This document shows positions 46,440 to 57,529 of a stretch of 64,000 nucleotides of DNA, piece after piece (within the stretch, counting starts at the first letter, position 1; every line of letters starts with the position of its first letter). Source of the stretch: Halichondria panicea (lineage: Eukaryota > Porifera > Demospongiae > Suberitida > Halichondriidae); the NCBI RefSeq assembly GCF_963675165.1, contig NC_087377.1, positions 17,494,518 through 17,558,517 of the forward strand, read 5' to 3'. A program made the position numbers and the translations under genes. Below the pieces are notes generated by a model. The model was given only the letters and a program-made list of their open reading frames with translations. It ran no database searches and had not been told where the DNA came from.

Positions 46440-47719
46440 GTTGTCAGCCTTCAGTCTAATCCAGCAGCAGGCTTGCAAGTTTTTCTACTTCGATCATGAG
46501 ATGCATGCTATTTATTGAGTGTTTGTGCATGCAAGTTCCTTAGTCACAGGATGTACAGAACGAGATTGGTTGAAGCTGAAAGTATAATTCAAGTGACTAC
46601 ATCTTCGGTTCTATCGAATTCAACATGCGGAATTAACGATCTTTACTTTATTTTTGGTTTTACATGGAGAAACAACCATAAGCAAGCTAGTTACCTACTA
46701 CTATAATTATATATTGAATGCTGCTATTATACACCTACCAGCTACTATGACGTCATTAGGAAGGTATATAGATGATGTAATCTAGGATTGGTTACATGGA
46801 GAAACAACCCTTATAGATAGAAGAAAAATTCTCTCTATCTACGACAATGTTAAACAGTTAAACTAAACTACTAACGACACTGTTACACAGTTAGACTCCC
46901 AGGGAGGGCTATACGATCCATAGTCCTCATCCACTTGTAGTACCCTCGCTACGCTCGGGATACTAAATCAGTGCCTTTAGGCTTCTAAATCCCATAGACA
47001 CCTCCAAACAGTGTCTAACTATTATATAATACAGATTAAATATTTTTACTCATGTAGATCTACATGGGATTCGTACCCTGGAGTATCCTGAGAGTTTCAA
47101 CGGATGTTCCTTAGTGTCAGAGTACATTATGGTACAAATAATATTGGGAAGCTGTAACTAATGATAATGATGAACATTTTTGCATTAATTAGCAATACTC
47201 CATGAACAAGTTTTTCTACGCACTCTTCTGAAAAGGCTGCAATGGCATTCCAAGTAAGGCCACACAAACTTGATCACTTGTTTCTCAGGTAATATTCTAC
47301 TAAAAATCGAAGAGGGAGGAGGCTTTTTTTGGTGGGGGCAACAATTTTTGGCCACACTTTGGCCACTCCTCCTTACATGACAGGTAAAAAAGTACATACA
47401 AAATAGCATCTTAGGAAAAATACACATACATGCATACACACTCTGCTGGTGTTTAGTTACGCTTTCGCTTTAAAACAGCTGTCAAGCACAAGTCAGGAAA
47501 AGCACGAGGTGCCATCATGTAGTAATGAGATGATAATTTTTTAAGTTTAAACCTGGCGATTGTTACTAAATAAACTGAGGTCCAAGAGGGGTAAAAAAAA
47601 CAAAGCGGGAGGGCCTGAGAAACAATTGATTAAATTTGTGTGGCCTTAAAGCAAAACTAGGCATAAATCGAGAAACGAAACATTATTTTGCAAATCCACG
47701 AATTAAAATTCAAGAAAAC

Positions 47720-47940
47720 ATGACTAGAATTAAGCCTATAGAAACTCTTGAGTCTCCAGGAGACGTGCTCAAGATGAAGCAAGGAGTTGTGAAGCAAGTG
47801 AAAGAGCTGGTAGACGCCTTTAACCCCAACACCCTAGAGCCACGTGAGACAGCTAACACCTGTTTTGTACTTTCTGTTGAGATGGTCAAGTCTTGCAAAG
47901 AATTCGGAGCGATTTACATTCTATCAGTAGCAGTACGTAG

Positions 47941-47945
<5 letters not shown>
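47720..47945 (+). CDS. Possible small coding exon, unrecognised
   Basis: From ATG 47720 the plus strand is open for about 75 codons with coding-like composition: it starts MTRIKPIETLESPGDVLK and includes KELVDAFNPNTLEPRETA and FVLSVEMVKSCKEFGAIY. A GTACGT donor-like site follows near 47931, and the frame then runs into an AC microsatellite. I do not recognise a family. It could be an exon of a plus-strand gene, a pseudogene piece or chance. It lies 90 bp from the 3' end of B2, on the opposite strand. Confidence 0.25.

Positions 47946-47976
<31 letters not shown>
47943..47976. repeat. (AC)n microsatellite
   Basis: About sixteen AC units in a row. Confidence 0.9.
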
Positions 47977-47978
<2 letters not shown>

Positions 47979-48030
47979 CACTACCGTATACCTCACTTGC
48001 GAGGCATAACTACTGTACAGTCTCTGATAT

Positions 48031-51000
48031 TTACAATACTGCAAAGTTGGCGTATTGATCAAATGAGTTCATGTAATTCTTGAGAACCTCGTGCACGAGT
48101 ATGTACTGCTCCTGTGTGTGTGTGTGTGGAGTGGGCGGGGTGTGTGTGCGTGTGTGGAGTGGGTGGGGTATGTGTGTGTGCATGTGTGGTGGAGGGGGTG
48201 ATGTGGGGGCGTGTGTGGAGGGGTGGGGAGGATGTGTGGAGGGTGGGGTATGTGTGTGTGCATGTGTGGAGGGGGTGAGGTGGGGGCGTGTCCATGTGTG
48301 CCAGTGGAGGTGGAAGTGCATAAGATATATACACAGTCATAGTGACTCCCCATGCACAACACGAATAAATCTTACTTTTGAAAATTGACGTTCCTAACTC
48401 AAGTGTATCCTGTACTCACCATATTGGCCACCAGTGCCATCCTCTGAATGCGTGCTGACTTCACACACTGAAACACATCCACCACCGCTTCAACTTTGAA
48501 CCTATCGATGGCCGAGTACACACTCAGGAAGGTGCCAGACCGACCACACCCATCACTGCATGGGGGAATTTATCATCAAAGCATTTTTGAACGTGTATCC
48601 TTGCATTCACTCAAATCATCAATCTTCTAAACATGCATCTTTTAGTTTTGAAAATATAGACTAAGTTATGGCAGTAGCAACTGAAACACTGATCATTTTG
48701 CATGGTTTATACGACGTACTTGCACATGACAATGATGGGTTTGTTGCCTGTCGATTTCTGACTGTTGACCACCAGCTCATTCAGGTGTATAACCAATTCC
48801 GGTGCCGGCGGAGTCCCATTCTCATTCCACGTCTTGCAATGAAACATAGTCAGCACGTAACAGTCACTGCCAGCCTAAACACAATATGTGTGTGTGGGTG
48901 GGGTGAGTGGGTGGAGGTGTTGGGTGGTGGAATTATGAGTGCGAACAAACGAACAAACAAAACAGGACATCACTAACAAAACTTGCGGGGGATAAATACA
49001 CATCTTGAAACTGCATGTTATATACGGTACATGTATAGTGACATAATCACCTTAGTCCTACATTTGTGTCCACAATACACTACAATGACTATAATTATGT
49101 ACGTATATTTATTGTGTGATACAAATGCTACATTCAAAGTATTGTATACGAGCTAATTTATTCAGTGTGCACATATACTCGAGGGAGGTATACGATAGTG
49201 TGTTTTATATAGTGTGTTTTATATAGTCTGTGACTGTGTGGACTGCTACAGAGCTCAAGGATCAATGAAGTGCAAATAAGAAGTTCTATAGGCTTCTAGT
49301 CACGTTTTCTTGGATTTCAATTCGTTGATTTGCAGCATTCTCTAGTCTTGCTCTTGGAATGCTACTGCAGCCTTTTCATAATAGTGCCTAGCAAAACTTG
49401 TCCACGGAGTGTTGCTATTCTACTTAGTAGTTAGGTCTGCACTAGAACGCTAGCCATTGGTAGCTGCAAGAGTGAGAAGAGAGCTGCAAGGCTCTGCTGA
49501 TGCAGTCATTAATTTAAGACTTTAGGCATCCTTTCTATAGCAATACTCATGGTCAATCATTTCTTTGAGTTTCCCCATCATACAGCAAAGTTGTCATCAC
49601 TATAACATTATCAGCAATATTTTATCTTTGATATATCTTTGACACATTCACCGAGGCATCAGCACTTTCATGTTTATATATAGTGCTGTGGGAATGACAG
49701 TAACCAAAATAAAAGCAGCAAGCCACCAACCTATAAACGACACTTGCTATTTCAACGAATTCAAATCTGCCAAGTATACCCTCCACAATACTTGCAGATA
49801 GATTGTATATCTCACCACTTTCAGAGTTTGAGATATCTCCAGTTTTCTCACAATAATTTCTTTCTCGCATTTTTCCGAGAGCAGTTTGAGAGTCATCTTG
49901 CCATAAGTGACCTCTCCGTCAACCTTATCCGGCCAGTACTGCGTACACATATCCTGCAGTTGTGCAAGCATGGGTTGAATTACATGAAGTTTTCACAGTA
50001 TTACTTAGTCTATAGTGAATTTACAGAATGTATTTTGTCTACAAACAAATTATATTGCACTCTAAAAACATTAGCCACATGCATTAGCTGGGTAAACAAC
50101 AAGTTCAAAACACCATTATCCGTGAAATGTTTTTGTGTATAATATATACCTTTCCATTTTCAGTCAGGTCACATAGCAACACGATTGTCCTGCTCTCAAG
50201 ATTCTTGGCCATCTTCCAAAAGTCCAGTACAGTGTTGTCCAGGGGAGCCTGTGTGACCACGAAGCACCTCCTGTGTTTGTAGCCCTGTATAGTGGGAGAG
50301 GGAGAGGGGGGAGGGTTGGAACAACTAATAATGAGAGAGAATGGGAGGAGGATACCAGTGTTGAAAGACAACTAACACTCTTAGGACTCTTACACATGCT
50401 TGTATTTGTACATGCATGCACTTACGCTATATCTCTTAGACTAGATAACTGATATAGAGATGTGGACTTGTGTAGAATGTTCTATATACACTCACATCTA
50501 TGAAGCTGGCATTGATGTACTGGTCTTGTTTGGAGCTTCCCATGAGCTTGGGTCGATGTGCATCATCTGCATCGAATGAAAATAAATATATGAATTGTAC
50601 TGTTCCCATTATAATGTTGTAATCCTCTCACATGGGAATTTGTCATGGTAACGGTTCTTGCTCTCCACTTCTTGGCTGGCAATGATGTCTCTGTCTTGTT
50701 GTGATGGTTTCCTGCTGACTTGTTCCAGAAGCTGCATGCATGCACCAGGGAAAAACAGATATTGTAGTTAGTTTTAGTGCTCTGTACACAGAACAGAGTG
50801 TGTACAGCTAAAGCTTGCTTGCTTAGCTAAGTTTCACCATAATTGGTCTTGTTGTGATAAATTACAGAAAGGCATTGATTAGAGCCTAGGATAATTTATA
50901 AATGATAGATAGTGTGTTTGTGCACAGAATGTACTCTAACGTCCGGTATACTAGAGAAAAATCGGCCTGGGATGAGTATAATTTATGGGCCCTCCTATCC

Positions 51001-54000
51001 ATTTCCTTTTACCTGAAACTGCTCCTCATATCCAGACAGTGATTTCCCTGGGGCTTTTCTGCCTAGCTGGTTGATGGCAATGTTGAGGTTGTGAGCAGCT
51101 ATCTCAGTATCTCCACATGTTATCAGCTCGTCCAGAGCATCGTGGATGAACACGTACTGTGACTATAACCACAAAGAGAGAGAAATAGTATACTAGCGCT
51201 TTTTTGACGCATTATTTCGTCAATTATAGCTTTTACTGGGCAACATTTTAGAATAGAAGAAAGAAGAAAGAGATATAGCGGCTACATTGCATGGACACAC
51301 ACTATCATAATTATTATGTGAACAGTATATGAACCAATTATGGCATAATTATTCAATTAAGGATGGTGCTGGCGCCTCTGTGCTTAGGAACTGGCCACAA
51401 CTACTACAATTCCACCACCCTAGCTCACCATAGTCTGCACCATAAGACATCGTCTCTCCCGCAGTTCCCGCACAAACTGGTACACGTTCACTACCCTCTC
51501 CTCCTGGATACGCTGGAGCATGGCATCTAGTACGATGAACGTACCTGTGCGCCCGACCCCTGCGCTGCAGTGGACCAGGAGGGGGCCCCCGGATACGGGA
51601 TGGCTCTTGCGGACCCGCCTCAGGTAACCGAGGAGAGAGGTGGCATATTGTGGAACACCGTGGTCGGGCCAACCTAGGTAGTAGAAGTGGGTAACTAGGA
51701 ACGGACTGGACCCAGGCTCTGATGCCTGTATGAAAATGGAAAATGAACTGTTTGAAATTGAATTCAAAATTCAAACACAATAAACAATTTGGATTTACAT
51801 ACATTTGTTATTGACATGATCCTGATCTCGTAGTCAGTGAACAATTTGATCTCCTTTAGAAGGACAACAATATTCGGACCAACTTCCATTTCCTCCCCGG
51901 TAGCACTGGGCCAATATCGGGCACACTTCTCTCTAGAGCTCTCAACCAGTTTTGTCACCATGACAATCGTAGGGAGTTTATTCTCCCAAATCATGCGCCA
52001 GAAATCCTCCACAGTTGAAGCCATAGGACCTGTAATTGTACAGAATTATAACTATAGAGCACGTTTATTACATACCTTGTGCAGCAACGTAAGCATTGTC
52101 TCTCTTATAGCCCTGTATGTATGTATGTATATGTATGGAATTAAAATCAAATAAAAATGTACAGGTAAAGATCTGTGATGTGCCCACACTGGTCGGTGGT
52201 GGTGGTTGGTACTAACTACCTCTAGACACCTCTTAGGCCTAGTTTACTACATAAAAGTGTGTTGAATCATAGATAAAAGAATTAGCTATTGAGATCTCGA
52301 TTGTGAAGATTGAAAATAGCCACCACTTGGGGAAATTCTGGGCATATCACTGCATGGTACGTGTTTGGTGGTTCACCTTTATCCAGCTGGCATTGATGTA
52401 GTCAGAGCCAGGTGTATCTGTTGACTGCAGCTTGACTCTACAGTGGTCATCTAGTGCACACCAGTTGCAATATGTCATGTGATAACATTCAATTCACTAT
52501 GTAACATGTTATTGCTTACAGGGGAAGATGTTTGTGAACCTGTTCTTCTTGAACTTGTTCTGGGGCAGCTGTGCCACATTCCACGGGTGATTGCCATCCT
52601 TGATAGAGCGATACTCACTCTCGAAGTCAGTGTCATCATCTTTGTGCAGCTCTCGAACATGACTGGCAAAATCAATCACTGCAATGTCTGCAAGAGAATT
52701 CATAAACTGGAGTGTATGGGGAAAGAGTGGGATTGTGGGAAAGAAAATGCATGGTGGAGAGTGTTTTTTAGATCCATCAATTATTCAAACAGAATAGCTG
52801 GCCAGGGGGGGGGAGGATAGTGGGGAAGAAAGGAGAATAAATATCACCAAAATAAATCATGATTATGAAAGGCTATAATTATGGTGGTTTGGTTAAACTC
52901 ACCGTCACTAGTATCGAAGGCCGTGTCCACTTCTTCCACTTCTACTTCGTGCAGGTCTTCTTGAGATTCTACCTTCTTCTCATAAAGTGGGTAAGTGTCA
53001 GGACTACGAATTGGTTTTGGTGGAGGAGCAGGTTTCATTAGCTTTTGTTTAGGAGCAAAGTTATCATGTTGTTTTCTTCTCCTAACTCTGAGAAGATGTC
53101 ATTTTGACTAAAATGTGCATCATGCATGGCAAGAACTTACATGCAAACAATGCAGACTATGATTATCAGTAGAACCACGGCAACGATCAGTCCTGCAACA
53201 ACCCCAGAAATCACTTCAACCATTGCTGTAAAAAAATTGTAAACAGAAGTTGCATACCAATCAGATATACACTTACTCCCTGACGACTGTGCGAGTATAA
53301 CCATGGCAACACTGACATTGCCCACTCCCTGTACTGTACCAGCTGACACTGTAAAGTAGTAATCAGAGTTTGGGTCCAGATTAATAATTATAGCAGAGCT
53401 GGCGTCTTCCCCAGATACAGTAATGGTACTAGTATTCGCAGCATTAGAGCCAACTCTCCAGTAGGTGATGGTGTAGTTAGTGATGAAGCCTCTAGCCTCT
53501 GAGCGACTGAGTGGTCTCCATGATACCCACACAGCTGTTCCATTCAGTCGAGTGGAACCAATATCTCGAGGATGGAAGAGGGGAACTGTGTGTGTACAAA
53601 ATTATAGGATTTGAATTGTTGCAGCAAAAAACTTACTTCCTTCAGCAGTGAATTCTACAACACTGACAGGCTCTCCAGCACCAGCGCCATTGATGGCAGC
53701 CACTGATACCACATAGGGAGTATAGGGGACTGTAGGTGGAGGGGAGTGATGCACTATACTAGGACATGACTATCAGTTTACCTAATTCATGGATAGAGAA
53801 CGAGGTATCTGAAGTGTTGTACTCTGTAACTGCTGATCTGCTTTCTTCCTCGTTGGTCCTGATAGTGTATGCTAGTAACACTCCATTGACCTCGGCAGGC
53901 GGAATCCAGTTGACAGTGAAGGTGGTTTCATTCACTCTTAAGACTCTCAGACTACCAACTGGGCCAGACTCTGAAGGAATGGTTTATCACATGACATTAA

Positions 54001-57000
54001 GCGTATACTACATGATACTGCATTAACTCACTGGCCTCGGCTGTAGTGAACTCCATACTGGATGTTTTTCGTCCCTCACCAACTGAAGTACTGGCTGATA
54101 CTTGCACTGATATAGTTTGATAGGGCCTCAGGGGAGATACGATGAACTGTTCGAATGTAGTGAGGATGTTCGTGATGGTTCCATTGAGGTAGTCCACATA
54201 CAGTGTGTAGGTGATGATGACTCCATTAGGTTCAGCTGGTGGACCCCAGGAGAGGGTGAGGGTGGTTGCCGTGAAACTGGCTGTTGGAGCAGTTACAATC
54301 CCAGGAGCTACAAAAGGAAGGATTTATTTTAAGTACCAAGAATGTGTTTGACGTACCGTCTTGTCTTGTTCTTACATCAATTGAAACTGCTTCACCAATG
54401 TTGCCCTCCTCATAAATAGCACTGACAGAGAAGTGGTATTGTTTATACGGGACAAGGTCAGTGATTAAAAGGAAGGGGGAATTTGTAGTAAGCGACATTG
54501 ATGGGAAACCATCGGTCGATGTCACTACACTGTACTTAATTAGTGCTACAGAGGTAGGATCTAATTCTGGATGGTCCCACATCAACCACACTCTTGTAGA
54601 TTCTGTTGTAGAGTTTCTGAGGTTAGTTGGACCAGGCAGCACTACAAGGATACACAGAAAATATGAAATTAAAAATTCAAGTAATATTTTTGCTTACCAT
54701 CATCATTGTCGATTATTACTATAGCAACCGCTCCACCTCTAAACGTAACTCGATTGTTGGGGGAAGTTACTGTGACCCGAAACGATTCACCAGGATCAGC
54801 GGTGACGTCATCAACTATTGTCACTGAGATACATCTGGACTCTCCAATAGTTGAAAACTGCCTCGTTTGCACTAGAGAACTAGTAGTGAAATCAACTTGT
54901 GGAGCTGTGTGGGAAAGAACTTGAAAAACAGCTTTGAACTGTACACACTAACTTGCTGATCTATTGATATTCCCTGTGTCAATATTGAACAGCACTTCAA
55001 GTGTTCCAGTTGCCAGTCCTCCAGATGGACCCTCCAACACAACACAGATCTCTCCAGTCTCCTCCGTAACTTCCGCAAAGGTGTAAGACAATTGTGATAG
55101 AGCCAACACCGGATCTAGATATAATAAACAAAGTAAGTCATAAATTGTTTACAGCTGAGTTTAATGATCACCATCATCATCGTACACGTTGATTGTGGTG
55201 GTACCAGTGGCAGTAATACGATCCTGGTTATCACTCAATGTCACAACGAATAATGCCAGTGGACTTGTAGTATCAAACAGTTCATCATTGCTCACAGGGT
55301 CAGTGTAAGTAATGCATTGTTCAGAGAGAAGTGCAGCTCCACTTGGGAAGGTTATATCATCTGTATGCATGCAGAGCATAATGTGTTTATAGTCAACAAA
55401 AGTGTGTGTATAATTATTTCCCAACATACGTGTCAGTTGTCCATTAAGAGATAGGTTTGCTGGAGCAGTGAACTGGACAGTGACTGACTGTCCTAAACCA
55501 CCAGTTGGTCTAGTGAGTACAGCACAGACAATGGCATCACCATCTCCTTCATTTTGGTTTAGAGTTTCATTCTTCATTTCAATAGTGACATCTGCAGTGG
55601 ATAAACTAGTAACTCATACAGATATAGCAGTACCATACAAGGTAAATAATGCAACCCCTTCAACTATAATTTCTCACCATCATCATCGTTGACAGTCACT
55701 GTTGTCATCGTGTTTCCCAGATCCAATCTTGCTTGACCTTCAACTATTTTACCAAGAGTAACAGTCAACACAGCATTTGCTCCGTACACGTTATTATTGG
55801 TAACTGGGATAGTTAGGCACCAGGAAGCCCCCACACGAGAGTTGGAGGGGAAGGTGAAGTCAACAGAAAGCAAGATATCAGCTAGAGATTGATACGAAAC
55901 ATTTAAGGTAAAACAATTATCAATGAGATCAATATCTATATCACGATCAACTCACTATTATTAAGTGTTATAAATATCTCTTTCTCTGCCCCTCCCTCTG
56001 GAGAGTCTAGTCTAGCACACACTGACACATCACCATCTCCTTCATTCTGCACTATAGTTTGGTTCACTAGCGATACTAGAGCTCCTGTAAGAGCCAGAGC
56101 ATGGATAAGAGAAAATCTGCGATTCAGGACTTACTTTGCACTTCTTTAATACGAATGATTTTATTTGCCCCAAGTGTGATCCTCGGATTAGCACTGGCAT
56201 CAACGACTGATAGGCTCACACTAAACACCTCGAAGCTCTCATAAATTAAGTCCACATTTGTTTGAACACTAATCCCACAAACTCGTGATACAGTAGAATT
56301 AAATGTTGCATCCATTGTAAAATGTGCATAATCCCTGTTCGAGGCTGTTAACAGTGAAATCAAATTGCAGTATACAAGCTGTCCTTTACTTACTTGCTGC
56401 TTTTGGATCGTCCTGCAGTTCGCTAGTAGCAACGTGTACCATCACCTCTCTCTCACTAATAGTTGCACCACTAACTTCAACACACACCTCAACAGTAGGT
56501 TGCCCTTCTGTTACTGCAATGACAGCTTCTAATTTTGTTCCCGCAAAGATTGTGAACTCTACCATCACCTCTGCAAAACATATATTTCGCAAAAGTTTGA
56601 AAAAAAGAATTAATTGTACCTTCATCATCCATTACTGTGATAGTAGTTGCAGGAGTTGGATCTGTCAGCATAATATCTGACGATGTTGGGTTCGTAAGAA
56701 CAAGCTCCAGTGTAAATGTCTGACTATCCACTTCATAAATATCATCCTCCATGGCAGTAACCATCCAGCAGTTATCCGGGGTAGTAGTGGTGTTAGTCAG
56801 ATGCAATGTGTTTGCAGGAACATCAAGTCCTCCTATTATTATACATTCATAATCAAATTAACAGAGTGACTGTTTACCTGCTGGAGTGACTGATAGTCCC
56901 ACCTCTACACTATCTCCAGGGTCCAGTGTCGCCATCACACAGACTGACAAACTGTCTCCCTCCATTACTGTCTGAGATTCACTGCCACTGCTAAAGCTGA

Positions 57001-57076
57001 CTGTTTCAGCTGCACTGCACTGACTGAGAGTGCATAGCAGCATCACAATCACACTCTGAGTTACGAGTGCCATCAT
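48031..57076 (-). CDS. B2: receptor tyrosine phosphatase with about 5 Calx-beta and 4 FN3 domains
   Basis: Tandem paralog of B1. ATG at 57074-57076 begins MMALVTQSVIVMLLCTLSQC, a signal peptide, and the first Calx-beta domain starts in the same exon. Calx-beta exon pairs lie at about 56890-57030/56630-56830, 56395-56575/56135-56345, 55965-56085/55680-55880, 55430-55600/55175-55365 and 54960-55110/54700-54900. FN3 domains are at about 54642-54350, 54300-54030, 53975-53640 and 53620-53285, and the membrane helix at about 53140-53225. D1 has WPDHGVP and [11 protein letters not shown]2 has WNE and MCNDGCGRSG, like B1. The stop is at 48031-48033. D1 catalytic exons differ from B1 by about one residue (SGGPLL against SGTPLL), and introns are also nearly identical there. 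The Calx-beta part is clearly diverged. Function is as for B1: phosphotyrosine phosphatase at the cell surface. Confidence 0.85.
48113..48305. repeat. GT-rich minisatellite in the last B2 intron
   Basis: Imperfect units of GTGTGTGGAGGGGGTG and GTGTGTGCATGTGTGGAGG, about ten units, expanding the short GT tract seen at the matching place in B1 (33828-33905). It reaches the acceptor of the last exon. Confidence 0.75.
52185..52345. repeat. Dispersed intronic repeat, copy 2
   Basis: Same element as 37745-37915, in the matching B2 intron, so inherited by the gene duplication; includes GGTTGGTACTAAC and ends ACCACTTGGGGAAATTCTGG. Confidence 0.6.
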
Positions 57077-57529
57077 ATCTATGATTCCATAACACAACAA
57101 GTAATAAGTAACTAAGAAACTAAATAAGCAAATAATGGAAACAGTGAATGTGATCTATGCAGTTAAATCAAGGGATAGGCTGCAATATTTCGATGCCAAA
57201 ATTTTCATTCCAGTACAGAAAGTGAAACTATTTTGCTATGACTAATACAACACAACACATTCATTTGTTTTACATACCTGTACATGTATATGTAAGGCTG
57301 TTATCATTTAGAGACTATAATTTTCAAGACATTCCACACCATTGTGCATAGTGGACACTATAGCCTCCTTCACAAAGCCTCAGTGCGGCCTGGAATCGAG
57401 ACTATGTAAGTTAAGGGAATATAAACTGGAAAAGATCAATAATTCAAAATTGCAGTTTTCACAACACAAGGAAAACACATGATACAACATAAGTGATATT
57501 AGGCTGCCCTAGTAAATAACATAATAGAG
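57077..57529. other. Spacer between B2 and gene C
   Basis: AT-rich, no exon seen. It should contain the B2 promoter and the 3'UTR of gene C. A GCCTGGAATCGAGACTAT word near 57389 is an inverted half-copy related to the 31957-32012 micro-MITE. Confidence 0.4.

Larger units (their letters stand above)
46440..48030. other. Spacer between B1 and B2
   Basis: Contains no exon continuous with either receptor. It holds inverted repeats around TACCCTCGCTACGCTCGGGA (46941-46962), a duplicated GGTTACATGGAGAAACAACC-like word (about 46660 and 46790), an AC microsatellite, and one open frame at 47720 listed separately. The B1 promoter should lie just right of 46439, but no element is evident. Confidence 0.5.

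Noticed and set aside
46905..47000. Hairpin-like sequence around CCTCGCTACGCTCGGG considered as a tRNA or structured RNA
   Set aside because: No cloverleaf, anticodon arm or T-loop motif could be fitted; probably a repeat.
48031..48362. Proline/histidine/threonine-rich minus-strand open frames
   Set aside because: Translation of the GT-rich minisatellite in the last B2 intron; only the final 20 or so codons are a real exon.
51349..51804. 151-codon minus-strand frame rich in arginine over the D1 exon (and its twin at 36920-37387)
   Set aside because: Alternative frame of the PTP D1 active-site exon; the true frame carries WPDHG and [10 protein letters not shown].
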